A stretch of DNA of 64,000 nt from Rhizobium sp. CB3090 (GCF_029714285.1 NZ_CP121663.1:1426001-1490000), one strand, 5' to 3'. Numbered from the stretch's first letter, positions 8,441 through 17,561 are shown. The notes: generated by a model from the letters alone, not told the origin. Made by a program: numbers and translations.

Positions 8441-9474
8441 CGCGTCCCCCCGCGAGAAAAGCCAATGCTCAACCGGGAGATCAGCGCCGATATCTGGCCG
8501 GCGATGCCGGTCGGCGCCGTCGCCAGGGCATGGAACAGGGCGACGCCGAAAATGCCGATCGTGACATAGCCATCTATGCCAAGATCGGTCAGCAAAGCCG
8601 GTACTGCGCGCAGCAAGAGACCGGAGATCAGCGCGCCGTACCAGTTGAAGACACCGCCGACGATGGCAAGCGCAAAGAGATTGAGGCTTTCGAAAGCGCC
8701 GAAGGCGCGTCCGTCGAGCTGGCCGACATTGCCCGCAAGCAGGCCGCCCGCGAGACCGGCGAGAAAGCCGCTCAGTGCGAATGCCCAGGCCTTGTAGATC
8801 AGAACATTGATGCCGCTTGCAACCGCAACGGTTTCGCCCTTACGGATCAGCGCCCAAGCCCGGCCGGGACGGGCAAGCTTATGCCACTGCGCGATCAGCA
8901 GGCCGATTGCCGCCACCGCACAGACATAAAGGAAATAAGCGATTTCGCCGTCGGCCATTGCGGGCCTTGCCAGCATGGCACGGCCGGAGCCGTCAGCCCG
9001 CCCCAAGAAGCCGGGACCGCCGTCGGGAAAACCCCAGGCACTGATGACGATCTGGAAGCCGCCGGCGAGCATCAGCGTCACGAGTGCGAGATAGAGACCG
9101 CGCAGACGCAAAGCCGGCACGCCGAATGCCAGCCCCACCACCGAAGCGACGACAGCGCCGGCGAGCAGGCTGACCTCGAGGGGCGGGTGAAAGGCATGGC
9201 CGATGCGGAGCGTCACCCAGCCGCCGACACCGACAAGCGCAAATTGGCAAAGGGAAACCAGGCCAAGCTGGCCATAGAGGATGGCAAGCCCCGCAACCGA
9301 CAGCGAAAGTGCAACGGCGGAGGTGGCCGCGGACAGCCAGAAGGAATTGGCAAGGCAGGCGACGACGATCGAAAAGACCAGCATCGTCACGGGCACATGA
9401 AGAAGCTGCTTGGGCAGGCGCACCGTCGATATGCCTTCGGCGTTTGGGGCGATTGTTTGCTCCTGAACGGTCAT
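8437..9474 (-). CDS. Liv-type ABC importer permease (LivM-like)
   Basis: 345 aa, mostly hydrophobic with about eight to ten membrane segments. It carries the family landmarks LYGQLGLVSLCQFALVGVGGW, GVPALRLRGLYLALVTLM and an AWALIRKGETVAVASGIN coupling-helix region. The start is ATG 9474, overlapping the livH stop as ATGA; a longer in-frame start at 9633 lies inside livH and adds only low-complexity, Arg-rich sequence. The protein forms the membrane channel with LivH. A roughly 35-residue hydrophilic N-terminus precedes the first membrane helix. Confidence 0.92.
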   Translation of the reverse strand: MTVQEQTIAPNAEGISTVRLPKQLLHVPVTMLVFSIVVACLANSFWLSAATSAVALSLSVAGLAILYGQLGLVSLCQFALVGVGGWVTLRIGHAFHPPLEVSLLAGAVVASVVGLAFGVPALRLRGLYLALVTLMLAGGFQIVISAWGFPDGGPGFLGRADGSGRAMLARPAMADGEIAYFLYVCAVAAIGLLIAQWHKLARPGRAWALIRKGETVAVASGINVLIYKAWAFALSGFLAGLAGGLLAGNVGQLDGRAFGAFESLNLFALAIVGGVFNWYGALISGLLLRAVPALLTDLGIDGYVTIGIFGVALFHALATAPTGIAGQISALISRLSIGFSRGGTR

Positions 9475-10337
9475 CGGTCCTTCAACGCGACTTTCGCGGT
9501 GCCTCCCAGAATTGTGACTGCGACAAGCGCGATGATGAAGGGTGACGCCGCGCGATAGGGCGATATCCAGGCAATCGGCGTCAGCGCGGCTTCGGCAATG
9601 CCGATCAGAATGCCGGCGGCGGCGGTTTGCCACAGCGACTGCAACTGGCCGAGGATCGCAGCGGCGATTGCGGGTATGACCAGCAAGGTCAGAAAGGTTC
9701 CCTGCAGCCGCACGAGATCGGCAAGCAACAGGCCGGCAAAGCCCGAAAAAATGCCGGTGATGATCCAGGCAGCGGTTTCCGTATAGAGGATGCGCACGCC
9801 TAGAACCGCACTGAGATCGCGATCATTGGCAAGGGCGCGCATATCGAGGCCAAGACGCGTGCGGTTCAAGAGCAGCGTGATTGCAACGACCATGGCGACG
9901 GCGAGGATGATGGCAATGATGCGCGTGAAGGTCAGACGGACAGCGAAAAGAGACACGAACATCTGATCGGTCGGCAATTGCAGACGGCGCGGCAGCTCGC
10001 CCCAGATGACACCCATGATCCCGATCAGGATCAACGCGGGCGCCAAGGTGCCCACGGCCCGCACGACAGTATCGCGATGAGACAGCATCGGCGCGAAGAT
10101 CCGACCGTAGGCAAAGCTGCTCGCGGTCGAGACGGCAACAGCAGCAAGAATGGCGACAGCGAGCGGCACCTTCCACTCCAGCAATTGCCAGGCGCAATGC
10201 GCACCGATTGCGCCGAAGGCACCGAATGCAAAATTGAGAACGCCGGTCGCTCGAAACAGGACAACAAGGCCGACGCCGGACAACGCGTAGACAGCGCCAA
10301 TTCCAAGCCCGGATATGATGAAGGGCAGGATATTCAT
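9471..10337 (-). CDS. Liv-type ABC importer permease (LivH-like)
   Basis: 288 aa inner-membrane permease. The N-terminus MNILPFIISGLGIGAVYALS is the typical LivH opening, followed by a GVLNFAFGAFGAIGAH block and DMRALANDRDLSAVLGV, the cytoplasmic coupling loop. The ATG at 10337 is preceded by GAGAGGATCG. It lies 82 nt downstream of the binding-protein gene and overlaps livM by 4 nt. Confidence 0.92.
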   Translation of the reverse strand: MNILPFIISGLGIGAVYALSGVGLVVLFRATGVLNFAFGAFGAIGAHCAWQLLEWKVPLAVAILAAVAVSTASSFAYGRIFAPMLSHRDTVVRAVGTLAPALILIGIMGVIWGELPRRLQLPTDQMFVSLFAVRLTFTRIIAIILAVAMVVAITLLLNRTRLGLDMRALANDRDLSAVLGVRILYTETAAWIITGIFSGFAGLLLADLVRLQGTFLTLLVIPAIAAAILGQLQSLWQTAAAGILIGIAEAALTPIAWISPYRAASPFIIALVAVTILGGTAKVALKDR

Positions 10338-10419
10338 AATCGATCCTCTCGGGTCGCCGTGTTCCGCGGCTTGCCTGCCGCGGAACACATGGGCGCACGT
10401 CAGGGGCAAGTGTCAGAGC

Positions 10420-11673
10420 TCAATTGATGCCGGCGGACTTTTCGAAGGCGCGGATGTCCTTCAGCTCCGGATCCGGCGACGGCGCGCAATCGGAAACGAC
10501 CTTCCACTTTCCACCTTCGGCGACGGCCATGCGCGTCGTGGAATTGGCGTTGTGACGTGGCTGGCCATCGCCGAAATACCAGGGAGCACAGAAGATATCG
10601 CTCTTGAAGTCCTTGATCTGGCGGACGGCGGCAGACACCGTCTCGCGGTTGATCTTGGCGGGATCCAGTGTCATCAGCGCCTTCTCGGCGATACGTGCCG
10701 CCAGATAGCCAGCTTGGGCGAAAGTATCGCGCGGATCGGACTTCTGGCCGTACTGATCCATCACGGCGAGCCAGTTCTGATTGTCCGGGGTTTGGGCATT
10801 CAGATCGTTGAATTCCATGTTGACATAGAACTTGCCGGCCCATCCCGCGCCAATGGTGGACGGAACGGAAAGATCATAGGCCGAGGCAGCGCTCAGGAAG
10901 GTGATCGACTGGTTGAGGCCCTGCTCTTCGGCAGCCGTCAGCAGCGGCACGGTCACACCCTTCGGCAAACCAAGAACAATGACATCGGGTTTGCTTGACG
11001 CTGCCTGCAAAATGATCGAGGTGGCGTCCGCTGAGCCTGGATCCATTAGGATCGTCTGAGCAGCAAATCCCTTTTCCTTGGCCAAAAGCATCACGCCATC
11101 GCAGGACCACGTACCGACATTCGGAATATTCGGGCCGATGCAGACGACGGACTTGGCGTTAAGCTTATCGAGCGCGTAGCCCATGGCACCGAGCATGGAG
11201 ACACGGGGGCCGGCATTGGCCGGCGCGTAATTTTCCGCAAAGTAGCATTCGCGCGGAACGCCGACACCGGCAAGCACCAAAATGCCGGCCTTCTTATAAA
11301 AATCCGCATTGGCGCCGCATTCGACAAAGCTCGAGTTGCCGACCATCAGCACCGCCTTCTCGTCGTTGACGAGCTTTGCGGCCAATTGCGCTGCGATCTC
11401 CGGATTCCACTGGTCGTCCTCGACCAGATATTTCACCGGCCGCCCGTTGATGCCGCCATTGGCGTTCAGGCAATCGAAATAGGCCTTTGCCGCCTTGGTG
11501 GAGTTGGAAAAATCGTCCGGTCCGGTCTTGCCTGTGATGGCGCCGATGACGATCGGTTCGCCTGTCGCCGGCTTGCCGGTATTGTCGCCGCAGGATGCTG
11601 CGGCATGTGCGCTGAACGCCGAAATCAGCGTCAGGAAAAGGCCGATTGCCAGCCCTCTTAGATCGATAGGCAT
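10420..11673 (-). CDS. Liv-type periplasmic substrate-binding protein
   Basis: 417 aa, type I periplasmic binding protein of the Leu/Ile/Val (Peripla_BP_6) family. It begins with a Sec signal peptide (hydrophobic core GLAIGLFLTLISAFSAHA), then the family start IVIGAITGKTGPD and the NANGGINGRPVKYLVEDDQW block. ATG 11673 follows a near-perfect GGAGGAGACA site; an upstream in-frame start at 11706 would place the SD inside the gene. Several cysteines are present, perhaps forming periplasmic disulphides. The ligand is unknown: the GMC and ALDH genes in the same operon argue for an alcohol/aldehyde precursor or aromatic compound rather than an aliphatic amino acid. Confidence 0.9.
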   Translation of the reverse strand: MPIDLRGLAIGLFLTLISAFSAHAAASCGDNTGKPATGEPIVIGAITGKTGPDDFSNSTKAAKAYFDCLNANGGINGRPVKYLVEDDQWNPEIAAQLAAKLVNDEKAVLMVGNSSFVECGANADFYKKAGILVLAGVGVPRECYFAENYAPANAGPRVSMLGAMGYALDKLNAKSVVCIGPNIPNVGTWSCDGVMLLAKEKGFAAQTILMDPGSADATSIILQAASSKPDVIVLGLPKGVTVPLLTAAEEQGLNQSITFLSAASAYDLSVPSTIGAGWAGKFYVNMEFNDLNAQTPDNQNWLAVMDQYGQKSDPRDTFAQAGYLAARIAEKALMTLDPAKINRETVSAAVRQIKDFKSDIFCAPWYFGDGQPRHNANSTTRMAVAEGGKWKVVSDCAPSPDPELKDIRAFEKSAGIN

Positions 11674-11733
11674 TGTCTCCTCCAGTTTGTTGGTCCCGCT
11701 CCCCACGGGATCTGTGCTTCGATGAACTCCAGC

Positions 11734-13329
11734 TCAGCCGGAAATCGTCTTTCCTGTCATGAAGGCGGCGCCCCTTGCCGCGATCATCATTGTCGGGGCG
11801 TTGGTGTTGCCAGACACCAGCGTCGGCATCACCGAGGCATCGCAGACGCGCAGTCCCTCTATGCCGCGTACCTTCAGGTCCGGCCCGACGACGGCCATAC
11901 GATCGTCGGCGCGGCCCATGCGCGCCGTCCCGGCCGGATGGAACACGGTCTTTGCCGATTGGCGGATGTAGTCGCGCAGGGCCTCGGGATCTTTTTCGAC
12001 GCCCGGTCTCGGCAGCACGCGGCGCTTGACCAGCTTGGCAAGCGCCGGCGCATCGAGGATGCGGATCGCCGTTTCGACACCGCGCACCAAGGTCTCGATA
12101 TCGGCCGGATCGGAAAGCAGATTGGCGTTGAAATCCGTCTGCTCGGTCGGATTTGAGCTCTTCAACCGTATCCAGCCACGGGAGCGCGGCCGCAGATAGC
12201 ATGGCCCAATACTGAGCCCATGACCGGGTTCCGGTTCGCGATCGACAAAGCCGATCAACACAGGCAGGACGTGGAACTGGACATCGGGTTGCCCGGTGCC
12301 GGCGGTATCGACGAAGCCGCCGCATTCGACGACGTTGGAAGCCAATAGCCCGCGATGCGACGTCAAATAGCGCAGCATATGGCCGACTGCCCGCAACCCC
12401 TTGTCGTGGCCAAGGATCGAGATCGGCTCGCGCGTCTCGCCCTGGACCGGCACTTCCAGATGATCTTGGTAGTTGGCACCCACCCCCGGCAGGTCAGCGA
12501 CGACCTTGATACCGAGCGAGGAGAGATGCGCGCCCTCGCCGATACCAGACAGTTGCAGGATCTTCGGCGTTGCGATCGCGCCGGCCGTCAGCGCAATCTC
12601 ACGCGACGCCTTGAATATCGTACCGTCGAGCAGTTCGACGCCGATGGCCGTCAGCCCTTCGAACAGAATGCGGGCGACCCTGCGCTCCGTCAGCACGGTC
12701 AGGTTCGACCGCTTTTCCGCTTCGCGGAGAAAGGCCTGGGCGGAACTCCAGCGACGGCCGCCATAGGTGGTGCTCTGATAGAAGCCGACGCCGGCCTGAT
12801 CGGCACCGTTGAAATCGTCATTGTGGGGAATGCCGATCTCGGTTGCCGCCTTGACGAAGGCTTCGCTCAACGGATGACGGTGGCGGGGATCGGAAACGCT
12901 CAGTGATCCCTTTCTGCCGTGGAACTGGCCATTCAGCCGCTCATTGTTTTCCAGCGAGCGGAAGGCTGGAAGCACATCCTCATAGGACCAGCCCTGACAG
13001 CCCATTTGCAACCACGTATCGTAATCGTTGCGATGACCGCGAACATAGATCATCGCATTCACGGAGCTGCCGCCACCGAGAACATTGCCCTGCGGCACAA
13101 TGCTCGGCCGGCCATTCAGTCCTTTGTCGGGGTTCGAGGCATAGGGATGAATGTCGATGCCCTTGCCAAGCACCTTGAAAAAGGTCGCGGGAATATGGAT
13201 CCAAGGATCTGCGTCGCGGCGCCCTGACTCGATCAGCAGCACGTTATGCGCCGGATTTTCCGAAAGCCGGTTTGCCAGCACGCAGCCCGAGGAACCGCCA
13301 CCGACGATGATGTAGTCGTAGGTCGCCAT
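11734..13329 (-). CDS. GMC-family FAD oxidoreductase (choline/alcohol dehydrogenase-like)
   Basis: 531 aa flavoprotein. The N-terminal YDYIIVGGGSSGCVLANRL is the FAD-binding Rossmann motif; GNVLGGGSSVNAMIYVRG is the GMC signature 1 region, and the segment around residues 250-275 (TAGAIATPKILQLSGIG) is signature 2. The catalytic histidine lies in the C-terminal VFHPAGTARMG motif. Members oxidise primary alcohols (choline, PEG, aromatic or aliphatic alcohols) to aldehydes. The gene starts 3 nt after the aldehyde dehydrogenase stop, so the two enzymes probably act in series, alcohol to aldehyde to acid. The exact substrate is not evident. Confidence 0.9.
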   Translation of the reverse strand: MATYDYIIVGGGSSGCVLANRLSENPAHNVLLIESGRRDADPWIHIPATFFKVLGKGIDIHPYASNPDKGLNGRPSIVPQGNVLGGGSSVNAMIYVRGHRNDYDTWLQMGCQGWSYEDVLPAFRSLENNERLNGQFHGRKGSLSVSDPRHRHPLSEAFVKAATEIGIPHNDDFNGADQAGVGFYQSTTYGGRRWSSAQAFLREAEKRSNLTVLTERRVARILFEGLTAIGVELLDGTIFKASREIALTAGAIATPKILQLSGIGEGAHLSSLGIKVVADLPGVGANYQDHLEVPVQGETREPISILGHDKGLRAVGHMLRYLTSHRGLLASNVVECGGFVDTAGTGQPDVQFHVLPVLIGFVDREPEPGHGLSIGPCYLRPRSRGWIRLKSSNPTEQTDFNANLLSDPADIETLVRGVETAIRILDAPALAKLVKRRVLPRPGVEKDPEALRDYIRQSAKTVFHPAGTARMGRADDRMAVVGPDLKVRGIEGLRVCDASVMPTLVSGNTNAPTMMIAARGAAFMTGKTISG

Positions 13330-13332
13330 GGC

Positions 13333-14739
13333 TCAGCTCAACACGGTCTGGATTGTGGTGAATTCCTTCAGTCCTTCGGTGCCGAACTCGACGCCGATAC
13401 CGGACTGCTTCACGCCGCCGAAGGGCGCATTGGGCTGGATCGTACCGTGCTTGTTGATCCAGACCGAGCCGCATTCGAGCTGCATGGCATAGCGCTTCGC
13501 CTTCTCCGCGTCGGAGGACCAGACGGACCCGCCGAGGCCAGCGGGATTCTGATTGGCCCGGGCGACTACCTCGTCAATGTCGCTGTAGCGGATGATCGGC
13601 AGGGCCGGACCGAATTGCTCTTCGTCCACCAGGCGAACGCCATGATCGACATCGGCAACAAGCGTGATCGGGTAGAAATAACCGGGCCGCTCCATCGGCG
13701 CCCCGCCGGCCAGAATACGGCCGCCATGGGTACGCGCATCATCGACAAGTTCGCGTACCTTGTTGAACTGCATCTCGTTTTGCACCGGCCCCAGGATGCT
13801 GGACTCGTCCAGGCCATCACCGACGATGATCTTGGCGGCATAATCTGCAAGGCCACGGCAGACCTCCTCATAGATGCTGTCATGCACATAGAGGCGCTTC
13901 AGCGCCGCACAGGTCTGACCGTTGTTGATGAAGGCGCCCCAGAAAAGACCTTCGACGATGGCCTTCGGATCGGCATCGGGCAGGACAATGCCGGCATCAT
14001 TGCCGCCAAGTTCCAGCGTCAGCCGTTTCAGGGTCGCGACCGCGGAGGCCATGACCTTCTTGCCGGTTTCCGTCGAGCCGGTGAAGGTCATCTTGGCGAT
14101 GCCGGGATGTGCAGAGAGCGCCGCGCCAATGCTGTTTTCGCCGGTGATGACATTGACGACGCCGGGCGGCAAAACCGCATTCATGATTTCGACCAGACGA
14201 ATGGTCGAGAGCGGCGTCAAAGGCGACGGCTTGATGACGACCGTGTTGCCGGCCCGGACCGCCGGGACGATATGCCAGCAAGCAATCATCACAGGCCAGT
14301 TCCAGGGCGTGATCGAACCGACGACGCCGATCGGCTTACGATGCAGCTCTACGCGTCCTTCACTGTCGTTCTGCAGGATCTCGACCGGTAGATCGAGCTC
14401 GGCGGTATGGCGTGTCCAGGCAAGCGCTGCACCGATCTCGAAGCGCGAACCGAGACCGTTGAGCGGCTTACCCTGCTCGCGGGTGAGGATCTGGGCGAGT
14501 TCCTCGGCATGCTCGTTGATCTTCTCCGCAATGTCGCGGCAAGCCTTGGCGCGCTCTCCGCTCGATGTTTGCGACCAGCTCTTGAAGGCCTTCGCAGCAG
14601 CGGCAACCGCCTGGTCGAGGTCGGTTTCGCCAGCAAGCGGCATATAGCCGACAACGCTGCCATCAGACGGATTTTCGACCGGTGCGTGATGGGACGTGGC
14701 GACAGGTTCGCCGCCGATAAGCAGAGTGTACTGCTTCAC
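13333..14739 (-). CDS. NAD(P)-dependent aldehyde dehydrogenase
   Basis: 468 aa, classical ALDH superfamily. Seen: the TPWNWPV block, KPSPLTPLS, the nucleotide-loop FTGSTETGKKV, the general-base glutamate in ELGGNDAG, and the catalytic cysteine in NNGQTCAALKR. The start is GTG 14739 with AGGAGAATATC directly upstream. It heads the minus-strand operon, 102 nt below a FeaR-like AraC gene. In FeaR systems the paired ALDH (FeaB) oxidises arylacetaldehydes; HpaE-type semialdehyde oxidation is another possibility. Identity as an ALDH is secure; the substrate is inferred from the locus. Confidence 0.92.
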   Translation of the reverse strand: MKQYTLLIGGEPVATSHHAPVENPSDGSVVGYMPLAGETDLDQAVAAAAKAFKSWSQTSSGERAKACRDIAEKINEHAEELAQILTREQGKPLNGLGSRFEIGAALAWTRHTAELDLPVEILQNDSEGRVELHRKPIGVVGSITPWNWPVMIACWHIVPAVRAGNTVVIKPSPLTPLSTIRLVEIMNAVLPPGVVNVITGENSIGAALSAHPGIAKMTFTGSTETGKKVMASAVATLKRLTLELGGNDAGIVLPDADPKAIVEGLFWGAFINNGQTCAALKRLYVHDSIYEEVCRGLADYAAKIIVGDGLDESSILGPVQNEMQFNKVRELVDDARTHGGRILAGGAPMERPGYFYPITLVADVDHGVRLVDEEQFGPALPIIRYSDIDEVVARANQNPAGLGGSVWSSDAEKAKRYAMQLECGSVWINKHGTIQPNAPFGGVKQSGIGVEFGTEGLKEFTTIQTVLS

Positions 14740-14841
14740 GATATTCTCCTCCCGTGACTTCCGGGAGGACTATGGCTATTGCAGCAGAACCCGTCTTGGG
14801 GAGAAACGCGCTTCGTCTTGGACTGGAGCGCAGAGTGCGCA

Positions 14842-15828
14842 TCAGTCCAATTTATGTGCCGGCTCGGCGGAGCGAAGCAGTTCGCTCGGCGCACAATCGA
14901 ACAGTTCCTTGAAGCTGCGATTGAAATAGGAAATGTCGTTGAAACCCGCGGAATAAGCGACTTCCGCAATGGTGGTCGGGTTGCGTTGCTCCTTCAACTG
15001 CTCGATCTTTTCGCGCGCGAGACGCAACCGCTTGTCGCGAATAACAGTCGTGCAGGTCATCCCCATGCCCTGGAAATCCTGCTGGAGGGTGCGGATCGAC
15101 ACACCCAATCGTGTTGCCAGCCATTTTGCGTTGAGATCAGTATCGGTCAGGTGCTTATCGATCAAAATGTCGACCATCTGCATGCGTCTGCCGGCGCTAT
15201 CATGGAGTGAATTCAAGCTGGCGGTCTGGATGCCGGTCGACAGGAACGCCTGACGGGTCGTATCGAACATCAACTGGCGCAGATGCGGAGAAGCTAGATC
15301 ACTTTCCGGTGTCGTCATCATCTTGGCAATCAACGCACGCAGCATCATCGCCATCGGATCGCTCGCCACAAGCTTGCGGGCGACGTCGAAATCGACCTTG
15401 CGGTCCGAATACATCAATTGCCGCGGCAGATGCAGCGACAGATGATTGGAGAAGTGTCCGCGGAAATAGAACGTGGTCGGCCGCGTGGAATCCACCAGAA
15501 TGCATTCGCCGACATCGAGGATGTTCTGTTGCCCGGAATGTTCCACCCCGCAGACGCCTTCAAGCTGCAGGATCAAGAACAGGTGCTCATTGGCATCCCG
15601 ACGAATATCGTCCCAATCGCGGTGAACATAATCCAGATCATTGGAAACATGGGCGAACTCCATGCCGCAGACATCGATGCGGCTGGCCGTACCGACCACG
15701 CTATCGCCGCGCTTCATCGTATGCGGGTTGAAATTCCCACAGATGCTTTGAAGCTCATCCACCCATTGATCGTAAGGTGTCGGCGACCAGGCTCGATCGA
15801 CGAGGTTACGATTCTGCAAGAGATCCAA
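14842..15828 (-). CDS. AraC-family regulator, FeaR-like (second copy)
   Basis: 328 aa with an N-terminal ligand-binding half (ICGNFNPHTM through FYFRGHFSNHLSLHLPRQ) of the type found in FeaR and related regulators, and a C-terminal AraC double HTH (WLATRLGVSIRTLQQDF and IAEVAYSAGFNDISYFNRSF). The start codon is TTG at 15828, supported by GGAGG six nt upstream. It is transcribed in the same direction as, and just upstream of, the ALDH operon, so it is its likely activator. It is clearly divergent from the AraC gene at 6025-6984 rather than a recent duplicate. Confidence 0.87.
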   Translation of the reverse strand: MDLLQNRNLVDRAWSPTPYDQWVDELQSICGNFNPHTMKRGDSVVGTASRIDVCGMEFAHVSNDLDYVHRDWDDIRRDANEHLFLILQLEGVCGVEHSGQQNILDVGECILVDSTRPTTFYFRGHFSNHLSLHLPRQLMYSDRKVDFDVARKLVASDPMAMMLRALIAKMMTTPESDLASPHLRQLMFDTTRQAFLSTGIQTASLNSLHDSAGRRMQMVDILIDKHLTDTDLNAKWLATRLGVSIRTLQQDFQGMGMTCTTVIRDKRLRLAREKIEQLKEQRNPTTIAEVAYSAGFNDISYFNRSFKELFDCAPSELLRSAEPAHKLD

Positions 15829-15884
15829 CTCTGCCTCCCAACAGCGTTAGCACAAAGGAAGACTGCTATAGTTCGGCTGGATCG

Positions 15885-15915
15885 TCAATCAATATATTTA
15901 ACATATTAATTAGTT
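15885..15915. promoter_or_regulatory. AT-rich imperfect palindrome upstream of the AraC gene
   Basis: The gap between the MarR stop and the AraC TTG start contains a markedly AT-rich block (AATATATTTAACATATTAAT at 15891-15910) in otherwise GC-rich DNA. It includes the imperfect dyad ATAT-TTAAC-ATAT. MarR-family proteins commonly bind AT-rich dyads of this size, and a sigma-70 -10 element could also lie here. The assignment is only suggestive. Confidence 0.3.
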
Positions 15916-15928
15916 CGCTGCGGGAAAC

Positions 15929-16450
15929 TCAATCCTCAGCGTATGGTCCACCCTCAAGCTTCAGGGATGCCAACTCTTCGAGCATATCGAGAAGCTGCTC
16001 CATCCGCTCCGCCCCAAAGCGGCTATCGATATCGGAATACACCTTCAGGCTTTCCGGCATGACTTCCTCGACGATCGCCTGTCCAGCCGGCGTAATCTGC
16101 AATAATACCCGCCTGCCGTCGGCTTCGTCCTTGTGCTTGGTGATGAAACCGCGCTCCTCGAGCGAGCGGATCATCCGCGTCAAGCTCGGCGCCAGGATCG
16201 AAGCCTTATCTGCCACCTCGGTCGCATCGAGCTTGCCTGCCTCACAGAGAACGCGGATGACCCGCCACTGCTGTTCGGTTACGTCATGCGCAGCGAGAAT
16301 AGGCCGAAAATGGCTCATCACAGCCTCGCGAGCACGCAGGAGTCCTATAGCCAGAGAACGGCGGTGCTCCCGAGGCGGTTGATTGGGCGTTGCGGATGAT
16401 GTGCTAACCTCTGATGGCTCTCTGAAACCACTGAACATTTGTTTTTGCAT
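15929..16450 (-). CDS. hpaR: MarR-family repressor, HpaR-like
   Basis: Winged-helix MarR protein. The segment RSLAIGLLRAREAVMSHFRP, followed by the TEQQWRVIRVL block, closely matches HpaR, the repressor of the homoprotocatechuate meta operon in E. coli. The wing DEADGRRVLLQITPAG is also typical. HpaR has about 148 residues; here an extra N-terminal tail is present and the start is uncertain. ATG 16450 gives 173 aa, ATG 16438 gives 169, and longer frames reach 16576; none has a strong SD. Its presence supports the meta-pathway reading of the hpaG/H/I-like genes 10 kb away. Confidence 0.83.
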   Translation of the reverse strand: MQKQMFSGFREPSEVSTSSATPNQPPREHRRSLAIGLLRAREAVMSHFRPILAAHDVTEQQWRVIRVLCEAGKLDATEVADKASILAPSLTRMIRSLEERGFITKHKDEADGRRVLLQITPAGQAIVEEVMPESLKVYSDIDSRFGAERMEQLLDMLEELASLKLEGGPYAED

Positions 16451-16612
16451 CTTGCACGCTCGGTTTAGATTCGGATGTGATTCGATTAACATGAGAATAA
16501 TGCCGCGCAAGGCAATGGTCTCATATCGTAGTTTGGGATCGCATGGCGTCTGGATTGCACGTTTGCATGCAGCCAAGCAGCACTCTCAAACATAAATATC
16601 CCGACCGCCGGC

Positions 16613-17527
16613 CTACTTCGGAGCGGCTCCTCGACGCCGTTCGGCAGCCTGCATCATCTCAATAAACCGCCTCACCTTGGCAGGACGGAAACGTGCTATC
16701 GGCAGCACCGCATGAATACCGCCGGCTGGAAGTGTCCACTCGGGAACCAATCGCTGCAGGCGCCCGGCCGCGATGTCGTCATCGACCATATAGTCTGGAA
16801 AGACCGAAATACCCATGCCGGCTTTTACGCAGGCATAGGCTGACGATGTTTTGTCCGTCCGCACCGAGGAGCGCATCTCAACGATCTCGGATCGACGGCC
16901 TTCTTGAGAAAATACCCAGCGCAAAGGCTGGCGCAGGACCGCGTTCTCTATCCAGGGCAGCGCCGAAACGTCCGCCGGCTCCATAACTCTGGGAAAGCTT
17001 GCCGCGAGCTTTGGTGTCGCCACAAGGTACTGCTGGAATGTGCCCAGGCGTCGGGCCTTATTGCTCATATCGGTCAGCCAACCAACCCTGATCGACAGAT
17101 CCAATTGTCCGTTGGCGAGATTGATGACACTGTCATCGAATATGAGATCGACGCGCATTTGCGGAAACCGCTCCCGATAGGCAGCGACCACGGGCGCAAC
17201 AACAGCCGCACCATAGTCCAACGGTGCGGTCAGCGTCAGTGTGCCGGCGGGTTCGCTCGCGTGAAGGGACATTTCTCCATAGGCTGCTTCCGCTTCCCGC
17301 AGGATGATCACGCATCGGTCGTAGAATACCCGACCCTCTTCCGTCGCATGCAGCCGCCGCGTCGTCCGCATCAGCAATGAAACGCCAAGCTCCTCCTCCA
17401 GTCGGGCCACCTGATGGCTGACCACGGCCTTGGCGACACCAAGCCGCTCGCCGGCGGCGGTGAACGATCCGGTCTCCACGACGGATGTAAAAAATACCAA
17501 CCTGTTGAGATTGAGGAGCTCGCTCAT
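16613..17527 (-). CDS. LysR-family transcriptional regulator
   Basis: 304 aa. The N-terminal winged HTH is clear (LNRLVFFTSVVETGSFTAAGERLGVAKAVVSHQVARLEEELG, split across residues 6-47), followed by a LysR substrate-binding domain. The gene is divergent from a DsbA-like and an MBL-fold gene, with 101 nt between start codons containing a 17-bp palindrome that is the likely operator. It is presumably an autoregulated activator or repressor of that pair; the inducer is unknown. Confidence 0.9.
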   Translation of the reverse strand: MSELLNLNRLVFFTSVVETGSFTAAGERLGVAKAVVSHQVARLEEELGVSLLMRTTRRLHATEEGRVFYDRCVIILREAEAAYGEMSLHASEPAGTLTLTAPLDYGAAVVAPVVAAYRERFPQMRVDLIFDDSVINLANGQLDLSIRVGWLTDMSNKARRLGTFQQYLVATPKLAASFPRVMEPADVSALPWIENAVLRQPLRWVFSQEGRRSEIVEMRSSVRTDKTSSAYACVKAGMGISVFPDYMVDDDIAAGRLQRLVPEWTLPAGGIHAVLPIARFRPAKVRRFIEMMQAAERRRGAAPK

Positions 17528-17544
17528 GTCATTGTCTGATCAGT

Positions 17545-17561
17545 TCATACAGTCTGTATGA
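17545..17561. promoter_or_regulatory. 17-bp perfect dyad, probable LysR operator
   Basis: TCATACAG-T-CTGTATGA has 8-bp perfect arms around a single central base. It lies 18 bp upstream of the LysR start and 67 bp upstream of the DsbA-like start. LysR regulators recognise T-N11-A dyads, and ATACAG-T-CTGTAT fits. TGATC motifs flank it on both sides (TGATCA at 17538-17543 and TGATCG at 17563-17568), extending the symmetry. Confidence 0.55.

Noticed and set aside
8530..9558. 342-codon + strand open frame
   Set aside because: Shadow of livM; highly charged product without domain features.
13246..14391. 381-codon + strand open frame
   Set aside because: Antisense to the aldehyde dehydrogenase, whose active-site motifs are clear.
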